DNA of 64,000 nt, from contig NZ_LGEG01000046.1 of assembly GCF_001280125.1 (NCBI RefSeq), positions 38,528-102,527 on the forward strand, given 5' to 3'. A model generated the notes under the pieces. It searched no databases. It saw nothing but the letters and a program-made list of their open reading frames with translations, and was not told where the DNA came from. This document shows positions 56,203 to 63,860 of the stretch, piece by piece. The position numbers and the translations under genes were made by a program. This DNA is from Streptomyces sp. NRRL F-6492. Its GTDB lineage: Bacteria; Actinomycetota; Actinomycetes; Streptomycetales; Streptomycetaceae. Position 1 is the stretch's first letter. Each line of letters starts with the position of its first letter.

Positions 56203-57521
56203 GCGGATACGGACACGGGGACGACGAGCGGACGTTCGCGGCGCTGCCGCCGGCGCGGGGGGCGGGGTTCACCCGGACCTGGTGGGGGCGGGAGTGGCTC
56301 AAGGCCCTGGAGGACACCGCGCTCGACGGCCAGCAGCTCAAGGCGGGGCGCCGCCACGCGCGCGCGGGGGCGGTGGGCGCCGTGTCGGTGCGGCCCGGTC
56401 GGATCACCGCGGTGGTCAAGGACCGGGACGGCACGGCGCACCGGAGCGACGTGCTGGTGCGGGAGTTCTCCGAGGAGGAGTGGGAGCGGCTGCTCGGCCT
56501 CGCGGTGGACAGCGCGGGCCACATCGCGGCGCTCCTCGACCGGGAGATGCCGCCGCACCTGGTGGAGGACGCGGCGGCGGCCGGGCTCGATCTGCTGCCG
56601 GGCATCGGCGACCTCGATCCGGAGTGCGGCTGCGAGGCCTGGGACCACTGCCCGCACACGGCGGCGCTCTGCTACCAGGTGGCACGGCTCCTGGACGAGG
56701 ACCCCTTCGTCCTGCTCCTGATGCGCGGGCGCGGCGAGCGCGCCCTCCTGCACCAGCTCCAGGAGCGCAGTGCCGCACGTGCCGTCGCTCCCCCGGCGCG
56801 CGACGGGGACGGTGGCGCGGACGGCGTCGGCGCTCCCGGGGCCGTTGGCGGGATGCCGGGCGTGTCGGCCGAGGAGGCGTACGCGTCGGCGTTCCTGCTG
56901 CCGCCGCTGCCCGCCCCTCCGGTCGCCGCTGCCGCGCCGGGCCGTGCACCGTCCCTGGACACGGACACCGAGCCGGAGCCGGGGGTGGATCCGGCGGCCC
57001 TCGAATTCCTCGCGGCGGACGCGGCGGACCGCGCGCACCGGCTGCTCGTCGAGGCGCTGGGCGCCGGCGGAAAGGTGCCGGATCCCGTGGAGACGGGGCT
57101 GACGGGCGCTCAGGACGCGGTGCGGCTCGCCGCGGGCTCCCCCGCTCCGTGGATCGCGGCCCGGCTCGCCGCCGGTTCGGGACGGTCTCGGGCGGACATG
57201 GACCTCGCCACGCGCGCGTGGCGGTTCGGGGGCGCCGCCGCCCTCGCCGTACTGGAGGAGGAGTGGACGCCGGACGCCGAGGCGCTGGCCCGTGCCGGGA
57301 CGCGGCTCGCGGAGGCCTGGGAGGACGACGAGCGGCCGGTCCTGCGGCGGGCGGGCGGCGCGCGGTGGACGGCCGTGAGCACGGAGGCGCAGCTGCGGCT
57401 CGGCGAGGACGGCCGCTGGTGGCCGTACCTCAAGACCGGTGGCCGGTGGGCTCCGGCGGGTCCGGCGGACCGGGATCCGGCGGCGGCCCTGGCGGCGGCC
57501 TTCGCGGCGGGTGCCGGCTGA
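56199..57521 (+). CDS. SWIM zinc-finger protein paired with the SNF2 ATPase
   Basis: The protein has 440 residues. FTRTWWGREWLKALEDTALDGQQLKAGRRHARAGAVGAVSVRPGRITAVVKD (20-80) is the conserved N-terminal block. The SWIM motif is CGCEAWDHCPHTAAL at about 143-157, with zinc ligands C, C, C and H. The rest is helical with an Ala/Pro-rich linker, and the last part contains ARWTAVSTEAQLRLGEDGRWWPYLKTGG. SWIM domains bind DNA or proteins. The 4-nt overlap with the SNF2 gene and the frequent pairing of the two families in Actinobacteria argue for one functional complex. Confidence 0.9.
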   Translation: MSGYGHGDDERTFAALPPARGAGFTRTWWGREWLKALEDTALDGQQLKAGRRHARAGAVGAVSVRPGRITAVVKDRDGTAHRSDVLVREFSEEEWERLLGLAVDSAGHIAALLDREMPPHLVEDAAAAGLDLLPGIGDLDPECGCEAWDHCPHTAALCYQVARLLDEDPFVLLLMRGRGERALLHQLQERSAARAVAPPARDGDGGADGVGAPGAVGGMPGVSAEEAYASAFLLPPLPAPPVAAAAPGRAPSLDTDTEPEPGVDPAALEFLAADAADRAHRLLVEALGAGGKVPDPVETGLTGAQDAVRLAAGSPAPWIAARLAAGSGRSRADMDLATRAWRFGGAAALAVLEEEWTPDAEALARAGTRLAEAWEDDERPVLRRAGGARWTAVSTEAQLRLGEDGRWWPYLKTGGRWAPAGPADRDPAAALAAAFAAGAG

Positions 57522-57611
57522 GCCGCGGGGGCGCCACCTGGGCTGCGAGGGTGCCGCTTGGGCCGGGAAGGTGACGCCCCGGGCCGGAGGCGCCGGCTGA
57601 GCCGACCGGTG

Positions 57612-58619
57612 CTATCCGAGCCGGTGGCTGATCGTGCCGCCGGTGGAGGAAGGAGCGGCCAGGCTGCAGGCGACGGTGTCCGAGCCGAGGAGGTGGCTCG
57701 TCCGGTACGGGTACTGGACGAAGGTCGTCCAGTGCGTGCCGAGCGGCTGTCGGGCGGCCTTGCGGCGCAGCGGCTCGCGGCAGAGTTCCGCGGCCGCCTC
57801 GCGTACCGCCCGGTCCGTGGCGTAGCGGCCGACCAGCCGGGGCCGGGCGACGAGTTCGGCGGAGTGCGGCGTGTCGCAGGGGCGCCGGACGGCGGTGCCC
57901 GGCGTGGCGCGGTCGATGTCGAAGCAGTCGCCCACGCGCAGCGCCTCGAAGGAGACGGGCCGCCCGGAGCGCCGTTCGTCCCTCGATCCGCCGGAGGGGG
58001 CCGGGGTGGTCCTCGTGGGGGCGGTGCTCCCGGTCCTGGACGGCGTCGGTGACGTGCTCGAGCGGGGGGACCGGTCTGCGGGCTCCGTACGTACCGGAGT
58101 GCCGCCCCTCGCGGCCGCGGTCGCCGGGGCGCCGCTCCGTGTCGTGCCGGGCGTCGGCGTGTCGGTGGTTCCGCCGCCGGACGCACCGGCCGCGTCGGGT
58201 GAGCGGCCGGCACCGGTCGCGGGAGGGGTGGTGTCCTCGGTGACGACGGGGGGCGGCGCGCCCATCGGGTTCCCGTCGTTCTCCCCGCCGCCCCGGACGG
58301 CCAGGAAGGCGGTCGCCACCAGGGCGGCGGTGAGCAGCGGGACGAGCGGCGTGCCGACCCAGCGGGCGCGGCGCGCCGCCGGTAGTGGCCGGGATGCGGC
58401 GAGCCGTCCGGGACGGGAGGACGCCCGGGGAGACCCGGCGCTGGACGCGAGGGGTTCGGCGGGGCGGTCCCCCGGCGGCGGGGCGGCGGTCGGCGGGTGC
58501 GGCACGGGGACCGGGTTCGCCGGCGGGTGGCCGGGGTGCCGGCGTTCCCGGTCGGCCGGGCGCCGTCCGTACAGCATCGTGACGACCGCCGAACGCGCGC
58601 CCCGCCGCCTCTCCGTCAT
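57612..58619 (-). CDS. single-span membrane protein with septum-formation-type domain
   Basis: The protein has 335 residues. A basic, Pro-rich cytoplasmic N-terminus (1-88) leads to one helix (VPLLTAALVATAFLAV, about 92-107). A Thr/Pro/Ser-rich wall linker (115-215) follows, then a small extracellular domain with Cys residues: SFEALRVGDCFDIDRATPGTAVRRPCDTPHSAELVARPRLVGRYATDRAVREAAAELC. This domain resembles the septum-formation family (CGDCFD...C..PHxAEV). The gene starts 7 bp after folD in the same direction, probably one transcript. The role is unknown. Confidence 0.78.
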   Translation of the reverse strand: MTERRRGARSAVVTMLYGRRPADRERRHPGHPPANPVPVPHPPTAAPPPGDRPAEPLASSAGSPRASSRPGRLAASRPLPAARRARWVGTPLVPLLTAALVATAFLAVRGGGENDGNPMGAPPPVVTEDTTPPATGAGRSPDAAGASGGGTTDTPTPGTTRSGAPATAAARGGTPVRTEPADRSPRSSTSPTPSRTGSTAPTRTTPAPSGGSRDERRSGRPVSFEALRVGDCFDIDRATPGTAVRRPCDTPHSAELVARPRLVGRYATDRAVREAAAELCREPLRRKAARQPLGTHWTTFVQYPYRTSHLLGSDTVACSLAAPSSTGGTISHRLG

Positions 58620-58626
58620 GGCCGTC

Positions 58627-59481
58627 CTACAGACCCAGCTGGCGCTCGGCGCCCTCGACGGTCTGGGCGAGGAGCACGGCGATGGTCATGGGGCCGACGC
58701 CGCCGGGGACCGGGGTGATGAGGGAGGCGCGCTCGGCGGCGGACGCGAAGTCGACGTCACCGATGTTGCCGGGGTTGTAGCCGGCGTCGACGACGACGGC
58801 GCCGGGCTTGATGTCCTCGCCCTTGATGAAGTTCGGCTTGCCGACGGCGGCGACGAGGACGTCGGCCTCACGGACGACCGAGGAGAGGTCCCGGGTGCGG
58901 GAGTGGCAGTAGGTGACGGTGGCGTCGCGACCGAGGAGGAGCAGACCGGCCGGCTTGCCGAGGATGGCGCTGCGGCCCACCACGACGGCCCGCTTGCCGC
59001 TCAGTTCGACGTCGTACGCGTCGAGGAGGCGCATGATGCCGCCGGGCGTGCAGGAGACGAAGCCGGGGAGGCCGAAGCCCATGGCGGCGAAGGAGGCCGT
59101 GGTCACGCCGTCGACGTCCTTCTCCGGGGCGATGGCCTCGAAGGTGGCGCGCTCGTCGATGTGGGGGCCGACCGGGTGCTGGAGGAGGATGCCGTGGACC
59201 TCGGGGTCCCGGGAGAGGGCGGTGATCGCGGCGACGAGCTCCTCGGTCGTCGTGGTGGCGGGCAGCTCGACGTGCTTCGAGCGGATGCCGGCCTTCGCGC
59301 AGCGGTTCTGCTTCATCTTCACGTACGTCACGGAGGCCGGGTCCGCGCCGACCAGGACGGTCGCGAGACAGGGGGTGACGCCGGTGCGGCGGGTGACCTC
59401 GGCGGCGCGGGCGGCGGTCTCCTCGACCGTGCGGCGGGCGAGGGCCGTACCGTCCATGAGGGCGGCGGTGCTGGTGGACAT
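58627..59481 (-). CDS. folD: bifunctional methylenetetrahydrofolate dehydrogenase/cyclohydrolase
   Basis: The protein has 284 residues. FolD motifs are complete: TPCLATVLVGADPASVTYVKMKQNRCAKAGI with the catalytic Lys in YVKMK, VHGILLQHPVGPHIDE, PEKDVDGVT, GFVSCTPGGIMRLLDAY, VVVGRSAILGKPAGLLLLGRDATVTYCHSRT (NADP site) and PVPGGVGPMTIAVLLAQTV. It oxidises 5,10-methylene-THF and hydrolyses the product to 10-formyl-THF, feeding purine synthesis and formyl-Met-tRNA. The leader is a ZTP riboswitch, matching this purine link. Confidence 0.96.
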   Translation of the reverse strand: MSTSTAALMDGTALARRTVEETAARAAEVTRRTGVTPCLATVLVGADPASVTYVKMKQNRCAKAGIRSKHVELPATTTTEELVAAITALSRDPEVHGILLQHPVGPHIDERATFEAIAPEKDVDGVTTASFAAMGFGLPGFVSCTPGGIMRLLDAYDVELSGKRAVVVGRSAILGKPAGLLLLGRDATVTYCHSRTRDLSSVVREADVLVAAVGKPNFIKGEDIKPGAVVVDAGYNPGNIGDVDFASAAERASLITPVPGGVGPMTIAVLLAQTVEGAERQLGL

Positions 59482-59488
59482 GGCATCT

Positions 59489-59612
59489 CCTGGGCGTCGT
59501 CTCTGACCGGTGGTTCGCCCAGGCGCACGGCATTCGGCAGGGTCGCGCCGGTGGGCGCGCTCCGCCGGGCCGCTCCCCGGTGGTGATCCACCTCAAGCGC
59601 CAGTCACGGCCC
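59489..59612 (-). ncRNA. ZTP (pfl) riboswitch controlling folD, with visible expression platform
   Basis: On the minus strand the conserved pfl elements appear in order: CCGTGACTGGCG (59608-59597), a hairpin GGTGGATCACCACC (59592-59579), CCGGGGAGCG (59580-59571) and CGCCTGGGCG (59525-59516). The class binds ZTP/AICAR riboside and turns on one-carbon genes. CCTGGGCG (59523-59516) is complementary to CGCCCAGG (59496-59489), which includes the folD Shine-Dalgarno CCCAGGAG. Ligand-bound folding of the first segment would free the second. No T-run exists between them, so translation is the likely control point. Confidence 0.85.
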
Positions 59613-59867
59613 GGGCCCCACTCTACGTGAGGGGCCGGGGGCGAGTCTCGGACAGGTCCGGGCCGGGCTCCGGCGGGTGGCGGGCGGCCGCGCGGAACGC
59701 ATCGCCGCTGACCACTTCCGGACGTCGCCGCGCCGGTCGTCGACCGGATCCCGGTTGTGTGGATCCGGAATCGATCCCCTTGTTATTCCTGGCAGTTAGT
59801 GATCAATTCAAGTACTCTTCGATCGCGCCGGGGGGCGTTGGGGGCACCCGGGCCCGATGCCCTGGGG

Positions 59868-60827
59868 GTGTACGTGTTCCGTGCCGCAGTGCTCGACCTT
59901 CCGTTTCCGCCGCACAGCCATCCGGACCGGGAACCGGCCGCACTCCTGCACCGGGAGTGGCTGAAACGTCACGAAGGGCTCGTCGGGACCGTCGACCAGT
60001 CGGTGTACGACCGGTGGGACGTGCCGCGGCTCGCCGCGTTCACCAGTCCCAACTGCGCCACCGGCGATCTCGCCCTCGCCGCGGACCTGCTCGGCTTCTA
60101 CTTCCTCTTCGACGACGGGTTCGACACCGGTCTCGGCCGGGCCCCCGCGCGGGTGGCGGAGGTCTGCACCCGGCTGACGGCCCTCCTGCACGGGGACGGC
60201 CCCGAGCCCGGCAACCGCACCCCCGCCGAGCGGGCCTTCGCCGACCTCTGGGAGCGCAGTGCGCGCGGCATGTCCGCCCGGTGGCGGGCCAGGAGCGCCT
60301 ACAACTGGGAGTGGTACTTCGCCTGCCACCCCGCCGAGGCCGCCGGCCGGCTCTCCAAGCGGCTCCCGGACCGGGAGGGCTATCTGGCGCTCCGCCGGGG
60401 CACGGCCGCCATGGAGACGCTCTTCGACATGGTCGAGCGGCTCAACCGGTTCGAGGTGCCGCAGGAGGTGCTGCACCATCCGACCTTCCGTCTGATGCGT
60501 CAACTGGCCGCCGACATACCGTCTTTCACCAACGACGTGCACTCGTACGCGCAGGAGCTCGCCCGGGGCGACGTCGCCAACATGGTGATGATCGTCCGTG
60601 CGGAGCGCGGCGGCACCCCCGAGGAGGCGGCCGCCGAGGTGATGCGCGAGGCCCAGGCGATGGTCGACCGGTTCGTGGAGCTGTCCGGCCAGGCCGCCGG
60701 GATCTGCGACCTCCTCGGGCTCTCGCCGTCCGGGCGCGAGGCCGCTCGCCGGTACGTCGACGGCCTCGCGTCCTGGATCGCCGGCTACCACCGCTGGGAG
60801 GTCGACACCGGCCGCTACGTCGACTGA
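59868..60827 (+). CDS. class I terpene synthase (sesquiterpene-cyclase-like)
   Basis: The protein has 319 residues from a GTG. It starts VYVFRAAVLDLPFPPHSHPDREPAA. The Mg-binding motifs are DDGFD at 82-86 (FLFDDGFDTG) and the NSE triad NDVHSYAQE at 222-230. Further conserved parts are FADLWERSARGMSARWRARSAYNWEWYF, YLALRRGTAAMETLFDMVERLNRF and the C-terminal WIAGYHRWEVDTGRY. Length and motifs fit bacterial C15 (or C10/C20) cyclases such as pentalenene synthase. The product is not predictable. No P450 or prenyltransferase is nearby, so it is an orphan. GTG 59874 is an alternative start. Confidence 0.9.
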   Translation: MYVFRAAVLDLPFPPHSHPDREPAALLHREWLKRHEGLVGTVDQSVYDRWDVPRLAAFTSPNCATGDLALAADLLGFYFLFDDGFDTGLGRAPARVAEVCTRLTALLHGDGPEPGNRTPAERAFADLWERSARGMSARWRARSAYNWEWYFACHPAEAAGRLSKRLPDREGYLALRRGTAAMETLFDMVERLNRFEVPQEVLHHPTFRLMRQLAADIPSFTNDVHSYAQELARGDVANMVMIVRAERGGTPEEAAAEVMREAQAMVDRFVELSGQAAGICDLLGLSPSGREAARRYVDGLASWIAGYHRWEVDTGRYVD

Positions 60828-60829
60828 GG

Positions 60830-60855
60830 GGCCCGTACGCGCACGCGTACGGGCC
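60830..60855. terminator. strong bidirectional hairpin
   Basis: GGCCCGTACGC (60830-60840) and GCGTACGGGCC (60845-60855) pair perfectly around GCAC, just after the terpene synthase stop and 22 bp before the convergent gene stop. Confidence 0.8.
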
Positions 60856-60876
60856 GCTCGGTCTGGGGCAGGCGGG

Positions 60877-61713
60877 TCAGACGTCGCGCCACTTCGCCTG
60901 GCCGAAGGAGAACACCCCGAAGAGGACGAGTCCGAGGGCCACGAGGACCAGCAGCCACGGTCCGGCGGGGGTCTGCGCGAACGAACGGATCGCGTCGTCC
61001 ATGCCCTTGGCCTCGTTCGGGTCGAACTCGATGGCGGCCTTCAGGCCGAAGAAGCCGATCGCGGCGAAGACGAGCCCGCGCCCGACGCCGCCGGCGATGC
61101 CGGTCACGTCCATGAAGCGCTGCTGCTTCTTGGACATCGTGGCCCACTTCAGGTGCTTGCGGTACTTCCGCATCACGGCCCGGCCGCCCATCCACAGGCC
61201 CGCGCCCAGGAAGCCCACGGCCGCCGCGCCGACCAGCCACTGTCCCGCCGGCAGATCGAGGAGACGGCCGGTGATGTCATGGCTCTGCCGGTCGGTCGAA
61301 CCGGCGCCGCTGTTCCGGTTCCCCGTCGCGAAGGACAGGACGAAGAAGGCCGAAACGCCGTAGAAGACGAACCGGGCGGCGGACACGGCCCGCTTGGTCG
61401 GCTTGTCGCCCTTCGGGCCGGCGCTGCCGAACAGGGCCTCCGAAAGCCGCCACAGCGCCATTCCGACGAGTCCGATGCCGAGGGCCCAGAGGATCACGGC
61501 TCCGAACGGCGTCCCGGCGACCTGCGCGAGGGCACCGCCCTTGTCGGCCTGCTCGCCCGTGCCCGTCAGTCCGATGCGGACGGCCAGGATCCCGATGAGC
61601 AGGTACAGGACTCCACGGGCGACGAAGCCCGCCCGCGCACCCGCTCGTACCACGTCCCCACGGGCCGCTCTTCTCGCGACGGCCGTGGTCGACCCCCCTG
61701 CGCTCATGCCCAT
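60877..61713 (-). CDS. DUF1206-family membrane protein
   Basis: The protein has 278 residues with six helices in three helical-hairpin repeats. Each repeat begins with an Ala/Gly-Arg pattern: GARAGFVARGVLYLLIGILAVRIG, SAARFVFYGVSAFFVLSFATG and GGVGRGLVFAAIGFFGLKAAIEF. This triplicated layout defines DUF1206. The function is unknown. ATG 61713 or 61707 may be the start; AAGGGG fits the second slightly better. It is convergent with the terpene synthase. Confidence 0.87.
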   Translation of the reverse strand: MGMSAGGSTTAVARRAARGDVVRAGARAGFVARGVLYLLIGILAVRIGLTGTGEQADKGGALAQVAGTPFGAVILWALGIGLVGMALWRLSEALFGSAGPKGDKPTKRAVSAARFVFYGVSAFFVLSFATGNRNSGAGSTDRQSHDITGRLLDLPAGQWLVGAAAVGFLGAGLWMGGRAVMRKYRKHLKWATMSKKQQRFMDVTGIAGGVGRGLVFAAIGFFGLKAAIEFDPNEAKGMDDAIRSFAQTPAGPWLLVLVALGLVLFGVFSFGQAKWRDV

Positions 61714-61894
61714 TCACCCCTTCTCGGATCGGAAGGACCGGGTGCCCCGTCTTCTCCGTTCGAACCCCTGCGGCGTGTTCGAACGCCTACCGGCGGGTGG
61801 TGCGCGAGCCGGTGCGCACCACCGTTTGCGGCCCTCCGGGGCCCGGCGGAGACTGGGCGGCATCGGGGGGCCGATCCGGAGAGGGCCTGGCACG

Positions 61895-62704
61895 ATGGGC
61901 GCATACGCTGACCTTCCTGGGGTCAGGACCTGGTACGAGACCGAGGGCGACGGCGACCCGCTGGTGCTGCTGCACGGCGGCTTCTGCACCAACGAGACAT
62001 GGGGCGCCCAGCGGGCCGACCTCGCCGGCGAGTACCGCCTCCTCCTGCCCGAGCGGCGTGCCCACGGGCACACCCCCGACGTGGCCGGGCCACTGTCGTA
62101 CCAGGACATGGCGGACGACACGGTGGCCTTCCTGGAGCGGGTGGTCGGCGGTCCCGCCCATCTGGTCGGATGGAGCGACGGGGGTGTCGTCGCACTGCTC
62201 GTCGCCGCCGCCCGGCCCGATCTGGTCCGCAGGGTCGTGGCGATCGGAGCGAACTTCCGCCCCGGCCCCGAGTGCTTCGCCGATCCGGCGATGCTCGACG
62301 CGATGACGCCCGACAGCCCGGACATGGAGTTCTTCCGCGAGATGTACGCGGCCGCCACGCCGGACGGCGCGGACCACTGGCCGGTGGTGGCGGCCAAGGT
62401 GATCGACATGTGGCGGACCCAGCCGACGCTCACCTCCGGGGACCTGGGACGCGTACGGGCGCCCACCCTGGTCATGGTCGGCGACGACGACATGATGACG
62501 CTCGAACACACCGCCGCCCTCTACCGCGCGCTCCCGGACGCCCGGCTGGCCGTGGTCCCCGGGGCGTCCCACCTGGTGCCGTTGGAGCAGCCGGACCGGG
62601 TCAACCGGATGATCCTCGACCACCTGGCGCAGGACGCCGCCGTCGAGACGATGATGCCGGTCCTGCGCGCGGCGCCCGGCACTCCGGGCTCCGCTTCCGG
62701 CTGA
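61895..62704 (+). CDS. alpha/beta-hydrolase fold protein
   Basis: The protein has 269 residues. The canonical elements are VLLHGGFCTNETWGAQRADLAGEYRLLLPERRAHGHTPDV (oxyanion HGG), the nucleophile elbow GWSDGG, the acid residue in VMVGDDDMMTLEHTAAL and His in VPGASHLVPLEQPDRV. It belongs to the large lactonase/haloperoxidase/esterase group. The elbow GWSDGG is common in ester or haloperoxidase-like hydrolases of Streptomyces. It is cytoplasmic with no signal peptide. The substrate cannot be assigned. Confidence 0.88.
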   Translation: MGAYADLPGVRTWYETEGDGDPLVLLHGGFCTNETWGAQRADLAGEYRLLLPERRAHGHTPDVAGPLSYQDMADDTVAFLERVVGGPAHLVGWSDGGVVALLVAAARPDLVRRVVAIGANFRPGPECFADPAMLDAMTPDSPDMEFFREMYAAATPDGADHWPVVAAKVIDMWRTQPTLTSGDLGRVRAPTLVMVGDDDMMTLEHTAALYRALPDARLAVVPGASHLVPLEQPDRVNRMILDHLAQDAAVETMMPVLRAAPGTPGSASG

Positions 62705-62744
62705 TCGCGGGCGGAGCCGTACGGGGCGGGCTACGCTCGTGGCC

Positions 62745-63737
62745 ATGGCTGGTGACGGTGGGTACGAGCGCGACCGGAACTACATCACGACAAGGATCAC
62801 GGCCGACGGCCGGGACGGCTACCCGGTGGAGCCCGGGCGCTACCGGCTGGTCGTCGCCCGCGCGTGCCCGTGGGCGAACCGGGCCGTGATCGTCCGGCGC
62901 CTCATGGGCCTGGAGGAGGTCCTGTCGATGGGCATCGCCGGGCCGGTGCACGACGAGCGCAGCTGGTCCTTCGACCTGGATCCGGACGGCCGGGACCCGG
63001 TCCTCGGCATCGAGCGGCTCCAGGAGGCGTTCTTCCGGCGTGATCCGGACTACGCGCGCGGGATCACCGTGCCCGCGATCGTCGACGTTCCCACCGGCGC
63101 GGTGGTGACCAACGACTTCGCGCGGATGACGCTCGACCTGGGCGGTCAGTGGACGGCCCATCAGCGGGACGGGGCGCCGGACCTCTATCCGGAGAAATGG
63201 CGCGCCGAGATCGACGACGTGGCCGAGAAGGTGTACCGGGACGTCAACAACGGTGTCTACAAATGCGGTTTCGCGAGTGGCCAGGAGGCGTACGACAAGG
63301 CGTACAGGAGGCTGTGGGACCGGTTGGAATGGCTGGAGGAGCGGCTTGGGAACCGGCGCTATCTGGTCGGGGACACCCTCACGGAGGCCGACGTCCGTCT
63401 CTTCACGACCCTCGTGCGCTTCGACGCCGTCTACCACGGCCACTTCAAGTGCAACCGGCGCAAACTGACCGAACTCCCCGCGCTGTGGGGTTACGCGCGG
63501 GACCTGTTCCAGACGCCCGGTTTCGGCGACACCATCGACTTCGAGCAGATCAAGACGCACTACTACGTCGTCCACCGCGACATCAACCCGACCGGGATCG
63601 TCCCCCTGGGTCCGGACACCCGGAACTGGCTCTCGGCGCACGGGCGGGAGGAGCTGGGCGGGCGGCCGTTCGGCGACGGCACGCCGCCCGGGCCGCCCCC
63701 GCCGCCCGAGCGGGTGCCGCCGCTCGGCGCGGGCTGA
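62745..63737 (+). CDS. Xi-class glutathionyl-hydroquinone reductase homologue
   Basis: The protein has 330 residues. The catalytic Cys41 lies in VVARACPWANRAVIVRRLMGL, the CPWA motif of Xi-class (EcmB/YqjG) enzymes. Further hallmarks are GITVPAIVDVPTGAVVTNDFARMTLDLGG, LYPEKWRAEIDDVAEKVYRDVNNGVYKCGFASGQEAYDKAY and LVRFDAVYHGHFKCNRRKLTELPALWGYARDLFQTPGF. Glutathione is not made by Streptomyces, so mycothiol is the likely thiol and the quinone adduct the substrate. TACGCT at 62732-62737 sits 7 nt before the ATG, suggesting a leaderless mRNA. A strong hairpin follows. Confidence 0.9.
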   Translation: MAGDGGYERDRNYITTRITADGRDGYPVEPGRYRLVVARACPWANRAVIVRRLMGLEEVLSMGIAGPVHDERSWSFDLDPDGRDPVLGIERLQEAFFRRDPDYARGITVPAIVDVPTGAVVTNDFARMTLDLGGQWTAHQRDGAPDLYPEKWRAEIDDVAEKVYRDVNNGVYKCGFASGQEAYDKAYRRLWDRLEWLEERLGNRRYLVGDTLTEADVRLFTTLVRFDAVYHGHFKCNRRKLTELPALWGYARDLFQTPGFGDTIDFEQIKTHYYVVHRDINPTGIVPLGPDTRNWLSAHGREELGGRPFGDGTPPGPPPPPERVPPLGAG

Positions 63738-63811
63738 GCCGTACGCGCGCCTGCCCCCGCCTCGTTCGCGCGCCCGTCCCGCCTCGTACGCGCGTCGGCC
63801 TCGCCCCGTAC

Positions 63812-63853
63812 GCGCGTCGGCCCCCGCCCTGTCACGGGCGGGGGCCGACGCGC
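63812..63853. terminator. very strong 18-bp hairpin
   Basis: GCGCGTCGGCCCCCGCCC (63812-63829) pairs perfectly with GGGCGGGGGCCGACGCGC (63836-63853) around TGTCAC. It separates the reductase gene from the convergent gene at the right edge. A related CGTACGCGCGTCGGCC copy lies at 63785. Confidence 0.9.
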
Positions 63854-63860
63854 GGGACGC

